A stretch of 64,000 nucleotides of DNA, from positions 7,130,001 through 7,194,000 of the forward strand of contig OX637339.1 of assembly GCA_951799405.1 (NCBI GenBank), given 5' to 3'. The notes beneath the pieces are model-generated. The model was given only the letters and a program-made list of their open reading frames with translations. It had not been told where the DNA came from and ran no database searches. This stretch comes from Agapetus fuscipes (lineage: Eukaryota > Arthropoda > Insecta > Trichoptera > Glossosomatidae). Position 1 is the first letter of the stretch, and every line of letters starts with the position of its first letter. Position numbers and translations under genes: made by a program. Shown here piece by piece: positions 39,101 to 50,600 of the stretch.

Positions 39101-42100
39101 GGGAAGCGCTCCTTGCGTAGATTGCAAAAACACAAATGGCCGCCACATGGGGACTGGCGGTATACCTCGTGACCAGACATGTGACCCAATCGGAGCTCTG
39201 ATTGGTCGGAGAAACCGTGACTGTGAATAACTACCCAAATAATGTTGCCAGGAACCAAAATATGCCCTAAGTTTCCTAGGCATGCCTCACTGGCTTTCTT
39301 TTCTACCAATGCAAACTGCGTGTAAAGAAAGTATGTTTTGTTTTAACAACAATTTCTCCATTTTCAACTGAATAAAGCTAATATATCAAGTTAGAGATCT
39401 ACGCTGCTTAACCTAAATGGAGATGACAATTATTGAAGGAGGGCACTGCTATGATGTAAGGGCCTACAAACTGATAAAATCAATGGCCATTTTTTGTTTT
39501 TGTTCAACAACATACTTTTCAAAACTCAGCTATCTTCATGTTGAACTGTCAAAAATGACGTTTAGCAAAATGGTGACGTTAGTTCTGATTTCCACCATAT
39601 TCAGTTTAAGCCGTGTAGCTTTCTGATCTAGGCGAGATTTGCCCCCCATCTACCATTCAAATCTATACGAAAAGCATATAAAGGGGTGCCTGCAGCGCCC
39701 TTTTATGCCTGGCGCCCTGGGCGGTCGCCCAACCGCGCCCTACTCAAGCGCCGGCCTTGGCCGCACATAGGGTGAATGTTGAACTTTACAAGATGCAAGA
39801 ATATTTAAAGCAAGTGCGGCTGTGGAACAAGTTTAAAATTCTGTGATACCAAGTTAAGATGTAAGACATCCCCTGACTTTAAAAGTCAATTCACTGCACT
39901 GGATAATTAGTGTTTTACAAAATATTATTTTATTTTGTAAAAACCAAACCAGTGTCCATTATTCAAATTATTATGTATTTTAATAAGTCAAAATGACAAT
40001 GGATGTAATCCAAGTTTGAAATAGATGAAGTTAAAAGTTATTAAGTTTTCTATGGTTTAAGGTTTTAATTCCCACAAAGGGTGTTAGAAATAGTTTCTTA
40101 TTTATGTGTTTCTTTCAAACCCAAAACATAAATACCAAGATTTACTGAGCCATCACAAGAAATGAGAATAAGCCCCCACTTCATGTGAAGTGGTTGGTGT
40201 GAGGCTGGCCTCCTTACCTGTGAAAATAAATAGTTTCCACATGGGATCCTTTCGGGGACAATGCAGGAAGATATTGCATTACATGTTAATAAACTAAAAA
40301 CAATTTTTGTGGAAGAAAAAATGGAATTTTCCACACTGTAAAAATTGTGCCTAGTTGAAAAATGTAATGTTTAAAATTTTAAAAAGCCAACAGTGTTTCT
40401 GTAAGTTTAAAAACAGGGATTTGTCAAAAGAAAAAGTAAAGTTGGCAACCCCGATATGGCTCCTTTATACATAAAAGTGTTGCAATTAAAAAAAATCACA
40501 TATATATTTTTGAATGTACAAAAAACGTATTCTAAGTTGCTAGTCATAAGTAGATATAAAAATAAATAAGTAATTTTATCAATAAAATAGGTTGTTGATC
40601 AGGATATGACAATAACAATCTAAAATTGCTCCGTAAGCATTCCACACCTTTTATTTCCTTATTCCAAAATAAAATATGGGAAGTAAATTTATTTTATGGT
40701 TTGTACATTATTGTACTACAACATTTTGAAGTTTTCTGAAGCTTGATATTTTTACTCTTGGGTCGTGACTGTGGTTCACCATTTTTCTGTGGAGGCTAAC
40801 CTTTCATTACACTTTCTTGCCAATATCCAAGCCACACATTTTTTATGGCGAATCACTGTAAGACCTATAAAAGGGCGTCAGCGATCCTAATTTAATTTGT
40901 TATTACAGAGCTCTGAATAAGTTATTTACCGATCTGTAGGTAATGAAACGTAAACTTCTTTTGAGAAAATTATTGCATACGGTCAAAATATCCAGTATGT
41001 ACAATATTAGTTAAGAAAATTAATCCGATAATAGTTGAGAATCTTAAAAAAAATATGAGTTTTAAGTAATAATTTTAAATATAGAATTTCTAAAAATTCA
41101 GAATATTCTGATGACTGCCATCTGTTGAGAAAAAAATTATTTCATTCAAAACTATATATAGTCTATGGCTTTGTAAAATAGTGGATATATTTAACAGCTT
41201 ATATTTTTACAAAGAAAACATTTGTTGTAAAAAAATACTTTATTAAATTTTGTATGAATACAAAAAATCTCAACAAAACTTGACATTAATTCATATTTGC
41301 TTTAATGCTAAAAATACTTATAAATGATAAAAGAATGATTCATAGGGTACGTATGCACTAGGCGGCATGCTGCATTGCGGCAAGCCGTGCGGCATGCCGC
41401 ACAGCGGCACACCACGAGCTAACGCAGACTGAACCGCAGCTGGAACCGCCTAGTGCGTACGCTACCGTGCGGCATGCCGTCGGTCGGGCCGCAGCGCTGC
41501 GAGCGCCCGCAGCGTTTTGCGGCATGCCACAGCATAGTGCGTACGAAAACTCATTATTCATACATATTCCTTGCTGGGGCATGCCGCTTAGTGCAAACAT
41601 GCCCATAAACCCTTTCGTTTGTGTATTTGTAAATGTCATCTAGAACTAAGATACAATGAGTATTGAAGTTTCAAATAAGTATTTTGGTATTTGCAATGTG
41701 TTACTTTCGATGAATAGATTATTATGAATATAATTGATGTGCCAATTGTTTTCTCCGTAGACTTTATATTTATTAAGATTATTGTAAAGATAATAAAATG
41801 TAGATGTTAAATGTTGAGGACCTTCTTATACACATCCCAAGGAGAAGTGTCAAATCTAACGGACTTCGAACATCAATTGCCAGACAAAATTATGACATCA
41901 CACCGGCCTGCTTGCTAGGGAAGAGGCAAACAAATAATATGTTATTGGTTGCTAAAGACTCAGGCGTGTGAATAGGGTATAGGCAAATACATTTCAGAAT
42001 AAATATTTTCTACCGATCCTTTAAAATAACTCATTTTAAATTGACTGAAGTGCTAACGATGGCTCCAATCGAACAGAGATTGTGAATTTTAAATCTGAAT

Positions 42101-45074
42101 ATCAAGCGTAAATGTGTTTTTACCATATATTGCCTACCTATAAGGCGCATGTGCCTGTATGGGATGCACACCCCTGAAAAGACTACAGCCCTATACAAGT
42201 GTGACATTTGCTCATTGAAAAAAACATTCTGAATTGAACTTTGAGGTGAGTCCATGTAGACAAAGAACATTTTTTCAATAGACTTGGCACAATTTTTTAA
42301 ATAAGTATTTTTACTCAGCAGGTTAACTTAACCAGTCTATGCAATAAGGGGATTTAGTAACCAGAAACAAATAATGATTTTGCCTTTTCCCTAGTAAGTC
42401 AGCGGTGTGATGTAACTTTTTTTGTCGATGGAATTTGTGCCAATTCTGTTCAATTCCTTAGTAGGACGATTATAAGAATGCCACTTAGTTTTCCTGTTTA
42501 TTGACTCTCAAATGTGTGATATACAAAAGATATAAAAACATTTATTTTTAAATTGTTAAAGATTGTAAAAAGAGATATCTGTTAGTGTACAACATATTCC
42601 ATATTACTGTTTCTTCTTATTGAGAGGTGTTTTTATGAAAAAAATAAAATGTGATGCGATGTTTAATATAAAATTATCAACTGTTAATAAATGTGTTCAA
42701 AAAATTATTTGTTTTCATTTTCTTTCAAAGGATAGCAACAGAGTCAATATACGAGTATATCAAATTTCTTGCCAATACATATCAAATGAAAATTTTTTTT
42801 TTTGAGAAAGCATAAAAACAAAACCCAGTTTTATTGTCACAAACATGGAGGTATATATATGGAGAGGGTGTAAATGTGATTTAGTACCAATCGACATGAT
42901 GCAACGTCTTTGACACCATACATTGTTAATAGTGCTGTCTCGCTCACGACATAGAAAATGCTTTTGTTATTTTCTATGTAAGCAACGTGTCTCTACTCCG
43001 TCTTCAATCTATGTATATATCACCATGGAAACTCATGGTAACTATGGTAACGTGTTTGTTACTAGTGTTGTTGAAAGTATGAAAATATCTGATAAATTCC
43101 GAATTCAAAAATGTTCCCACCTCATTATGTACGGGATGATTTTCACAAGTATCTATTACCGCGAGCATAGAAGTTACATACTTGAAGAAGCAAGTACCTA
43201 TATATTTGAACATCACTAGTTCTAGAAATGGATGTCACTTTCGCGAACAAAATATTTTGACAAACGATTTTTTTTTTTTATCAATGTAATCATATAGAAT
43301 AGTGATTAAAGTGAAATATTATTCCATGTTCCATAACACATTTACTCTCTTTTGTTAGCACGTTTAGAAAATACCCAGTTTGGCATTTATATGGATTTTT
43401 TTTCCAATTAGGTAACAAACCTCTTGACAGTTAGAAGGTTACCGATAGACTGAATTCGGATTTTTGTGTGATGAGTGGGGTAGCGTATTTTTAATTCTCA
43501 AAGGATTGACTTCTCAGCCCATCCAGTTCTATATATCGATGGCCACAAATTGAACATTTATTTCACTTCAAGTACTTTTGAATCATGTACATTTGAAAAT
43601 GATGTTAGCAAGCTGAAAGTACTTGAGGTGAAATACGAGTAAATGCTCAATTTATGAAAATAAAACTGTTTTTTAAATTTTATAATTTCTCATATACCTA
43701 CATATTTAATTTTAAAATAAATTGGACTTTTTCAGATGTTTGACAAACCATTGTAGGAAAATACAGAGAGACAAAGGTGCCTCATGAAGATATAGGCTAC
43801 AACGCCAACTAAACATCACGGATAAAATAAGTTCTCTAACAACAGTTTGTCAAGTATCCCAACTACAATAAATTTCAAAGTAAATTTTGATTAGCACACC
43901 TGTAAAATGACCAACAGTGGTTCTTCAGACACAACACATTCTCCTCAGCTTGTCTACCGAGCAAAACTTTCATGCATCTCCATACACTACAGACTTCCGA
44001 ACCGGTGCAGGATAGAAAAAACCATAGACAAACCATAGACTTAGCCATTGCCCATTTCCCATTGATGATGATGAGATTGGGTGTGAGCAGTAAAAAAGTA
44101 GGCATTTTTAGAGTAAAATACAAATATATTTCAATTATAATTAAGTAAGTATAAGTTAGGAATAATCACTAAAAGCAAGATAAATATTTGATTTCATGTT
44201 ACATTTCAAATCTTTTAAGTTATAGACCTGAAACCTTCTAGGTTTTAATTTTTTTTTATAATGGACTCCGAAAATTTAAAGAGGGGATACATGTGATGTC
44301 ACTTGGCCAGTCTAGAAGCAATACAGATAGTCATTACTTCAATACAATCTTACACTAAATAGCTACTTACTGCATGTAGCATATTTGTCAATGAAAAAAA
44401 AACCCTGATTATAATAATAATCCAATATTTTATCTACATGGGTGACATTGTTCCTTGACTTAAAAGGTTGGTGTGAGGCTGACTATCTGTGCGGTAAAAA
44501 AAAATCACTTTGCCAATATCACCCGTAGGTACTTCAGGGAATGGTGGCAAGAGTTGAAAGTTTATGATTATTTGAGATTTGTTTTCTTTGTAAGTACAGA
44601 TGTGACATGCGTAAGCGCTAACTTATGAGAGTATACCTGTGGGTCTGCATTTTTTATGAATCTTAAATGTTAGCATATCCTTGCAGCTTAGAATAAAAAT
44701 AAACACATGGACACACTGAGAGTGACATTTTCTGTGATGTGTACATCGATCCACATAAAAAATGTAGATGGATCAAATTAATCTTTTTCTAATGATGTTT
44801 CGTATATATTTATCAGATAAGTTGCAACAATCGATTAAAGTGGAGGATATAAATAATGATTTCTCTAATTGTTTATGTTTGTGCGCAGTACAACCGAGGT
44901 CTTGTAATCAGTTTCAAGGCAACGGTAAAGGAAAACTTATGTTTATGTCTCTTTTTAATGTGACATAGAAATATGTGTTTTTTTTCTTGTTTACCTTTTT
45001 GTGTTTCATTGCATTTTTGTTACCATGGGAAGAGATAGACGTACACCATCCATGTTTTTTGTACTGATCAATGC
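36106..45074. other. Gene-poor repeat-bearing stretch
   Basis: No exon chain or recognisable protein was found in about 9 kb. It contains a SINE family 1 copy (about 40048-40290), a LINE 3' end (about 44448-44695 +), the GC-rich MITE (41345-41604), and a CCGGCTTGCTAGGGAA-type repeat fragment (about 41850-41960). A - strand ORF ending at 39007 has a CCVPHC motif but no domain. The 3' UTR of the receptor gene may extend into the start of this stretch (AATAAA at about 36553). Confidence 0.5.
41345..41604. mobile_element. GC-rich palindromic MITE
   Basis: Inverted ends GGGTACGTATGCACTAGGCG (left) and the complement of GGGCATGTTTGCACTAAGCG (right). The interior is packed with GCGGCATGCCGC-type palindromes and CTAGTGCGTACG motifs, in a very AT-rich neighbourhood. 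ATA flanks both ends (possible 3-bp duplication), suggesting PIF/Harbinger kinship; this is inferred only. No transposase. Confidence 0.65.
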
Positions 45075-45131
45075 ATGTGCTTTTTTTTTTATTTTAACCA
45101 TCATTTTTCCATTGGTTTGAACACATTACAT

Positions 45132-45701
45132 CTACAAATCATTCAAATTCACAAGCTGAGTCACGGAACCTTCGGAGATTTGATAGTTTTTCATATTTTC
45201 AAGCGTTTTTCCCGCCCAATCTGCGGCTGGGACAACAGACCGCGCTCCCTCGGCCTGACAGAGCTCCTGAGACAATATAACCTGCAGAGAGGCAGCTCGC
45301 AGAGATCGCAAGCGGGCCGCTTCAACTTCCGATGTCAATTTCTCGAGCTCTTCTTCTGTTACATCATCAAGAAATTGCTCATCACCCGGTAGAACCAAAT
45401 TATGCGGTATTACAAAATATTTATCAATATCTGAGCACATAGATTGAACAATGTTCTTGGATTTATCCAATGTAAAGTTGGCCAAATCGGCACATTTTGC
45501 CAGAGCTAGTTTTTGGCTCTCTTCGTCTTTGAAGGCTGTTGATTCCAGGAGGCCTTTCACAGAATTGAATTTATTTTGAATGTTGTATTCCACCATGCTT
45601 TTCAAGGAATCTTTCAGGAAACTCCTGCCGAATTCGAAAAATTGTGTTTCTCGTTCTTCGCTGGTTCGTGATAATTCGTCCGATTCATCTTCGTACTCCA
45701 T
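45132..45701 (-). CDS. Mis12: Mis12-like kinetochore complex subunit
   Basis: Single-exon 189-codon frame (ATG at 45701, TAG at 45132), near the length of known Mis12 proteins (about 180-205). The N terminus carries ETQFFEFGRSFLKDSL, matching the family's E-QFFGF motif near residue 20. The centre reads DKYFVIPHNLVLPGDE and then DVTEEELEKLTSEVEAARL, matching the I-P-N-LLP motif followed by the acidic coiled-coil region. Mis12 is the name-giving subunit of the four-protein complex linking centromeric CENP-C to the Ndc80 microtubule-binding complex. An A-rich AATAAA-like signal lies about 40 nt past the stop (45085-45095, complement). The frame is intact, so a working gene is likely, though an intronless retrocopy cannot be excluded. 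It is divergent from kelch. Confidence 0.75.
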   Translation of the reverse strand: MEYEDESDELSRTSEERETQFFEFGRSFLKDSLKSMVEYNIQNKFNSVKGLLESTAFKDEESQKLALAKCADLANFTLDKSKNIVQSMCSDIDKYFVIPHNLVLPGDEQFLDDVTEEELEKLTSEVEAARLRSLRAASLQVILSQELCQAEGARSVVPAADWAGKTLENMKNYQISEGSVTQLVNLNDL

Positions 45702-45959
45702 TTTAATGTTTTTTTTATGAAAAAGTAAGAAATTTCTTCGATCGAACGTTTTTCATTCAAATTTAAATTTTTAACAAACGTCACTGATGTTGTGACATTT
45801 GGCAAGCTAGCCAACACTGAAAACAAAGTTTAAAAAATGAAACCGAGCGGTAAAAATATATTTAAATTATTATATTGTTCTGAGCTGATTGATAAAATTA
45901 AGTCTCTGCATTTAAATATTTTGACATTTTTTCTTCTTTTTTTACCCGATATTTGTTCA

Positions 45960-47216
45960 AAATCTAATCTAATCTAATCTAATCTAAGCTGCAAAGATAT
46001 ATATCATTTAAGATTTATATTAAATGCATTCCCACAAGCAGATATGTATAATTTCGCGCTAACACATGCCGCATGTGGACCTACAATATAAAAACCCAAT
46101 CTCAAATGAACATAAGCCTTGCAACTCTTGCCGTCCTTCCCTGAAACAGGGGTGACATTGGCAAAGTGAACCAATTTTTTTTACAGTATGGGTGGTCAGC
46201 CGCATAACAACCTATAAGTAGGGACTGGAAAATTTCGCGATCGCGATAAAACGAATTTATTCGCGAATTTTGATGTTTTTACGCGAATAACGCGAAATTT
46301 GAGGTTTTATGCAAATATCGCGAATTTTCGTACTTTTGGTAGAAATTGTGCGAAAAAGTTGTTATGTGTCGCTTCTGCAACGCAACTATTTTGTGGGAAA
46401 GAAAAGATTCCTGTGAAAACCCTTTGCAAGGTGCAAAGTACAGAAAAAATGATCGGTGTTATAGCCGAGGGGGCCAAGTGGGCTGATCTTTCAACGTTGA
46501 AACACGCTAGAACGTTGGTTTAACAAATGTAATTGGGTAATTATAAATGAATTATTAATTAAAATGAACAATACTCGTAATGATTTTTTCATTAATGATA
46601 TAATACCTGTTTCTGGCCAGGCAGAGTAGGTTGGTGAATTGCATTCCTATTCACAAATATATTTTATTAAAAAAATAAATGATAAGCAGAACTGTCCTGG
46701 ACATCCAAACAGACTTGAATCGTGACATCAATGAAATAGGAAATACATCAAGGAGTGAAGCTGCTGCTGGATTAGCCAAGAGCACAACTTGAAGCTTTCA
46801 TAAAAGCCAACATCCCTCGAAAAAATTAGATAACCCTTATCTAGAGAGACTAAATTTAATATTTTAAAAGGATATTGCAGGGTATTCGGAGTGTCATTAA
46901 AATATTAATACTTTTTTCAATCAATGGTTTTTTGTAAGTTGATTCAGATGTTGTTTATTGATTGTTTTTGAAGGTACATATTGTTGTTTATATAATAAAT
47001 TGTAAATATTAGTAAAATCTAGAGTTTTGCAATTACATAAACCTTTATTTCGATCAAATCAACCCTAAAAATTACACCGAATCTCCCCGTTTATTATAAA
47101 AAATAACGCGAATTTCCTTGTTTTTGATCAAAAATAACGCGAATTTCCCAAAAAAATAACGCGAATTTCGCAAAAAATAACACCACTTTTTTCCAGTCCC
47201 TACCTATAAGTCACGG
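45960..47216 (-). mobile_element. LINE 3' end, split by a hAT-like insertion
   Basis: The complement of the GATTA tail (aatctaatctaatctaatct) starts at about 45960 and the copy runs to CCTATAAG at 46211-46218. It resumes with CCTATAAGTCACGG at 47203. Other copies read CCTATAAGTCATGG without interruption (for example near 19645-19665), so the break is the insertion point of the element at 46219-47202. Confidence 0.8.
46219..47202. mobile_element. hAT-like element nested in a LINE, 984 bp
   Basis: Perfect terminal inverted repeats TAGGGACTGGAAAA and TTTTCCAGTCCCTA, with an exact 8-bp target duplication CCTATAAG on both sides. The subterminal regions are rich in CGCGAA / TTCGCG repeats (46229-46325 and about 47090-47175). 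A 74-codon ORF at 46299-46523 is not a transposase. Non-autonomous and probably young, since TIRs and TSD are intact. Confidence 0.9.
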
Positions 47217-47610
47217 ATGGCTATGAAAAAAATGGCTATACATATATTTTTTTCTTGATAATACTGGCGCTCTAACTATTTGTGTGAAATACTATTTGTA
47301 TAAAGAAGAAGTCCCACACTTGCGCCACTCGCACGTATACTAGGCGCTTACCCACTTCAGAAAATAACTTGTGTAGCTGAGTGCAATATTTAGAAAGCAA
47401 AGAAGAAAGCTGCGCACTTCTGTCAAAAGAAAAAAAATATTATTGATGCGCGCAGTGATTTCATTTAACTACCAATAAACCAAATAAGTTGAATACTCAT
47501 CGACCGATTATCGTGACTTAAATAATATTGTTAATTCGTGATGAATATGATAGTTTGTGTTGTTTAAAAGCTAAATTTCATCGTTGTGGGTGTTGATACC
47601 ACGACCCAAA

Positions 47611-50600
47611 ATGGATATGGCATTGAACAATCCTTCGGCCGAGGGAACCTTAGGAAGGTGAAATCTTTTCAAATAATCCACTTCATTACAATTAAAACTT
47701 TCTAATCTCTTAGGAAATCAAATAATTTAACTTGTGCTCTGACAATTATTTAATATTTTTGTTTTATTTTCAACTTACTATCTTGTATTGATTTTTCTCT
47801 ATGATCTGACATGTAGGTATCGAAGGTAAATAATATGCAACCTGTTGTATAAAATGTACTGATGGAAATGAGATCCGCACATCAATTGACCTAGACAAAA
47901 ATGTAACGTCACTCAGCCGGCTTGCTGGGGACAAGGCAATTTAACTTTTTGTTATTGGTGGCTAAGGACCTTTGTCCCATACATGTGAGACGTGTGCCTG
48001 CCGAGAAAAAAATTCCAAATTCAAATTCGTGCGGAGTATTGTAAAGTACCTAGTTTGCTTGATTCACCGCAAAGCAAAAATTTAATCAGCACTATAATGG
48101 ACTCCGAACATTCAAAATATCTTTCAGGAATATGACGTCACCCATAGTAAATAAAAAATGGATTCTCTACAATCGGGGATCTTTTCCAAGTTCACAGCAC
48201 TGTCAGCCCATACCTTGGCGGAAATTCTTAATACTGTACGGGGCACTTTAGTGTCTTTTCAAATTACCTTCTATACATTTTAAAAGAGCGCCCTTTTTGT
48301 GTGCGTCAGACTTTAAGTATATTACAAATCGCCACCTTAAAGGTAAAACTAAATAAGTGCTGACTCACGAATTTGAGAAATCGTGGATAAAACATTTTAT
48401 TGGAAGTAACTTCTCATAGTAGTCTTCTTATTGTTTATAAGTGCTCATAAACAACTTATTAACTGCAGGATTTTCACACTTTGTAAATACGAGTATTTTC
48501 TCTGATGGAAAATAGGAAAAAAGGTGCATTTATCTGAGAAACCCATGCTAGCTTAATATGTCACTTATTCAGTTTTACCTTTAATTATCGAAACGGGATA
48601 TTTTATAAGAGTGCACTTTCAGTGCTTTCTTAAAAATGCCAATAGAGTCCTAATCCCCCCCTCCGGGTGGCAGTCTCTTCCATTCTATTGGTCCCGCAAT
48701 CCCCAAAATTAGTGCGTATTTGATGGTGAGGCTGCATCAACCTGACGGCACCACTCTCGCTGACCTCAGAGTCCGCCTCCTCACACTCACCTCAATGCGG
48801 GGAAAACATGTCTGTGGGGTATGGTGCTCTGTACTGTTTTTAGCCTGGCCAGGTGACATCACAAATCTATATTCTAAGTCGCAAAGATATATTACATGCA
48901 TTCCCACATGTAGACACATATAAGTTCACGCTTACACTATAAAAACCCAATCTCAAATGAACATAAGCTCTGCAACTCTTGCTCCTGCCGACCTTCCCTG
49001 AAACAAGGGTGACGTTGGCAAAGTGAATAATTTTTTACACAATAGGTGTCTCATCCCAACCTGTAAATCAAGGAATGTTTTTAAAATTTCAAATATTCCA
49101 TTCTAATAGTGTTGTTTGGTGTTTGTTACCAGTTGTCTCCTGCTGCGATGTGCCAGCCAGTCATCGCTGGACGAGAGCAGCCAGAAGGTGGCCGGGGGGG
49201 TGGGGGGCCCCGGGGGCGTGGGGGGAGGGGGCGCCTCGCAGAGACATCATCATCATCACCACGCCACCTCCGCCCTGGACGCGCTCAGCCAGATGAGGAA
49301 GTAAGGAGATCTATTGTTGTTTCATAAAAAATGTAATGCTCGATTGTGTGTGTTTATCTGTTGAAGGTGCTTGGAAATCTGAAGAGTTGAATTGTAATAA
49401 TATTTTTTTTGCATTGTAAAAAGTGAATATATTTTATTCTCCGAGACATGTGAGTGTACTTGTTTTTTAAACAAACAAAAAATTGTGTAAGGATCTGTAA
49501 GAAATTTTGCTGCATGTTATTTAGAACCCTTCTGAATTTGCTCTAGTGAATCTACGGAAAATCCGTGAGTGGGAGGTGGACTAATCACAGATGTAAAGCA
49601 ACATGTTGACATTACAGACAGGGAGTGTTGTGCGATGTACGCCTGGTGGCAGGCGGCACAGAAGTTCCAGCGCACCGGGCCTTGCTGGCAGCCTGCAGTC
49701 CTTACTTCAGGGCCATGTTCACACAGTTCGAGGAGTCGCGGAGAGATCGCATCACCCTGCAGGTATCACTTTACAACAATTTAACAACTCTGTTTAAGTA
49801 ATGAATAAATCATTTATAATCTCAGGTTTGTTGCAAAGTTATCATCAAGCATGCCAAGATTACAGGGAGTCAAAATCGAAAACAAAATTGTTTTTATTTT
49901 TAGCTTTCAGTTATGCTCAACTTGCCTCGATATCCTGTCATCATGTTTTGTCTCAGTGTCTTCATTTCTTTACTCACATTAACATGCCCAAGTTTTATTT
50001 ACTTGTATTTCTGTGTAATCTGTATGTTAAACAACTTTTTACCTTATCATTTCGTCTTACCTTTGCTCATAAAAGATCAATCTATGTGCTTAACCCTTCA
50101 ACTGCGGTTGACACGCATAAGCGTCAAGTGTAAACTTGCATTCAGTGCGGCTGTCAACCATAGACATCATCGAACTTTGAACTTTCGAACTGACATCTGT
50201 GTTCAACAATTCAAATGACTGCAAGTAGAAAATGTGCTTAAACCTTTGTGGTTTTTGTTCTTGAATAATTAATACACGTCACTGTTACATAGTTTGAAGT
50301 GTTGTCAATCAATTAAAGTAGGAAATCAATAAATGATTTTAAAAATGTGTTCCGTAGTAGGTGTTTTCATACAGTCAGCATATTCAGAAGGGAAAGGGTT
50401 AAGGAATACACGAAACTCATTCTGAATATGATGGGATTTGAATTGATGATTTTTGTTTCAGGGAGTTGATCCGTTGGCCCTGCAACTTCTCGTTGAATAT
50501 GTGTACAATCCAGAAGTTACCGTTACCGAGGAAAATGTTCAAGTATGTGATATTTAGTTCTACCCAACTCATTATTTTGAAGTTTTTTCCCATTGCATTC

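Larger units (their letters stand above)
45702..47610. promoter_or_regulatory. Divergent Mis12/kelch intergenic interval
   Basis: The two start codons point away from each other 1.9 kb apart. About 1.25 kb of this (about 45960-47216) is a LINE tail split by a hAT-like element. What remains is roughly 260 bp next to Mis12 and 390 bp next to kelch, which must hold both promoters and the 5' UTRs unless upstream exons exist elsewhere. No TATA or initiator could be assigned with confidence. Confidence 0.45.

Noticed and set aside
39007..39309. - strand ORF ending with CCVPHC, suggestive of a THAP zinc finger start
   Set aside because: The motif is followed at once by a stop, and the upstream residues do not form the rest of a THAP domain.
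46299..46523. 74-codon ORF inside the hAT-like element
   Set aside because: No hAT dimerisation or BED-finger features; part of it is a dispersed sequence also seen near 25570-25670.
48723..48853. Candidate first kelch exon (ATG 48723, donor CCAG|GTGACA)
   Set aside because: Its end phase (1) does not match the exon at 49133, which needs two preceding bases. The 47611-47657 exon fits exactly.
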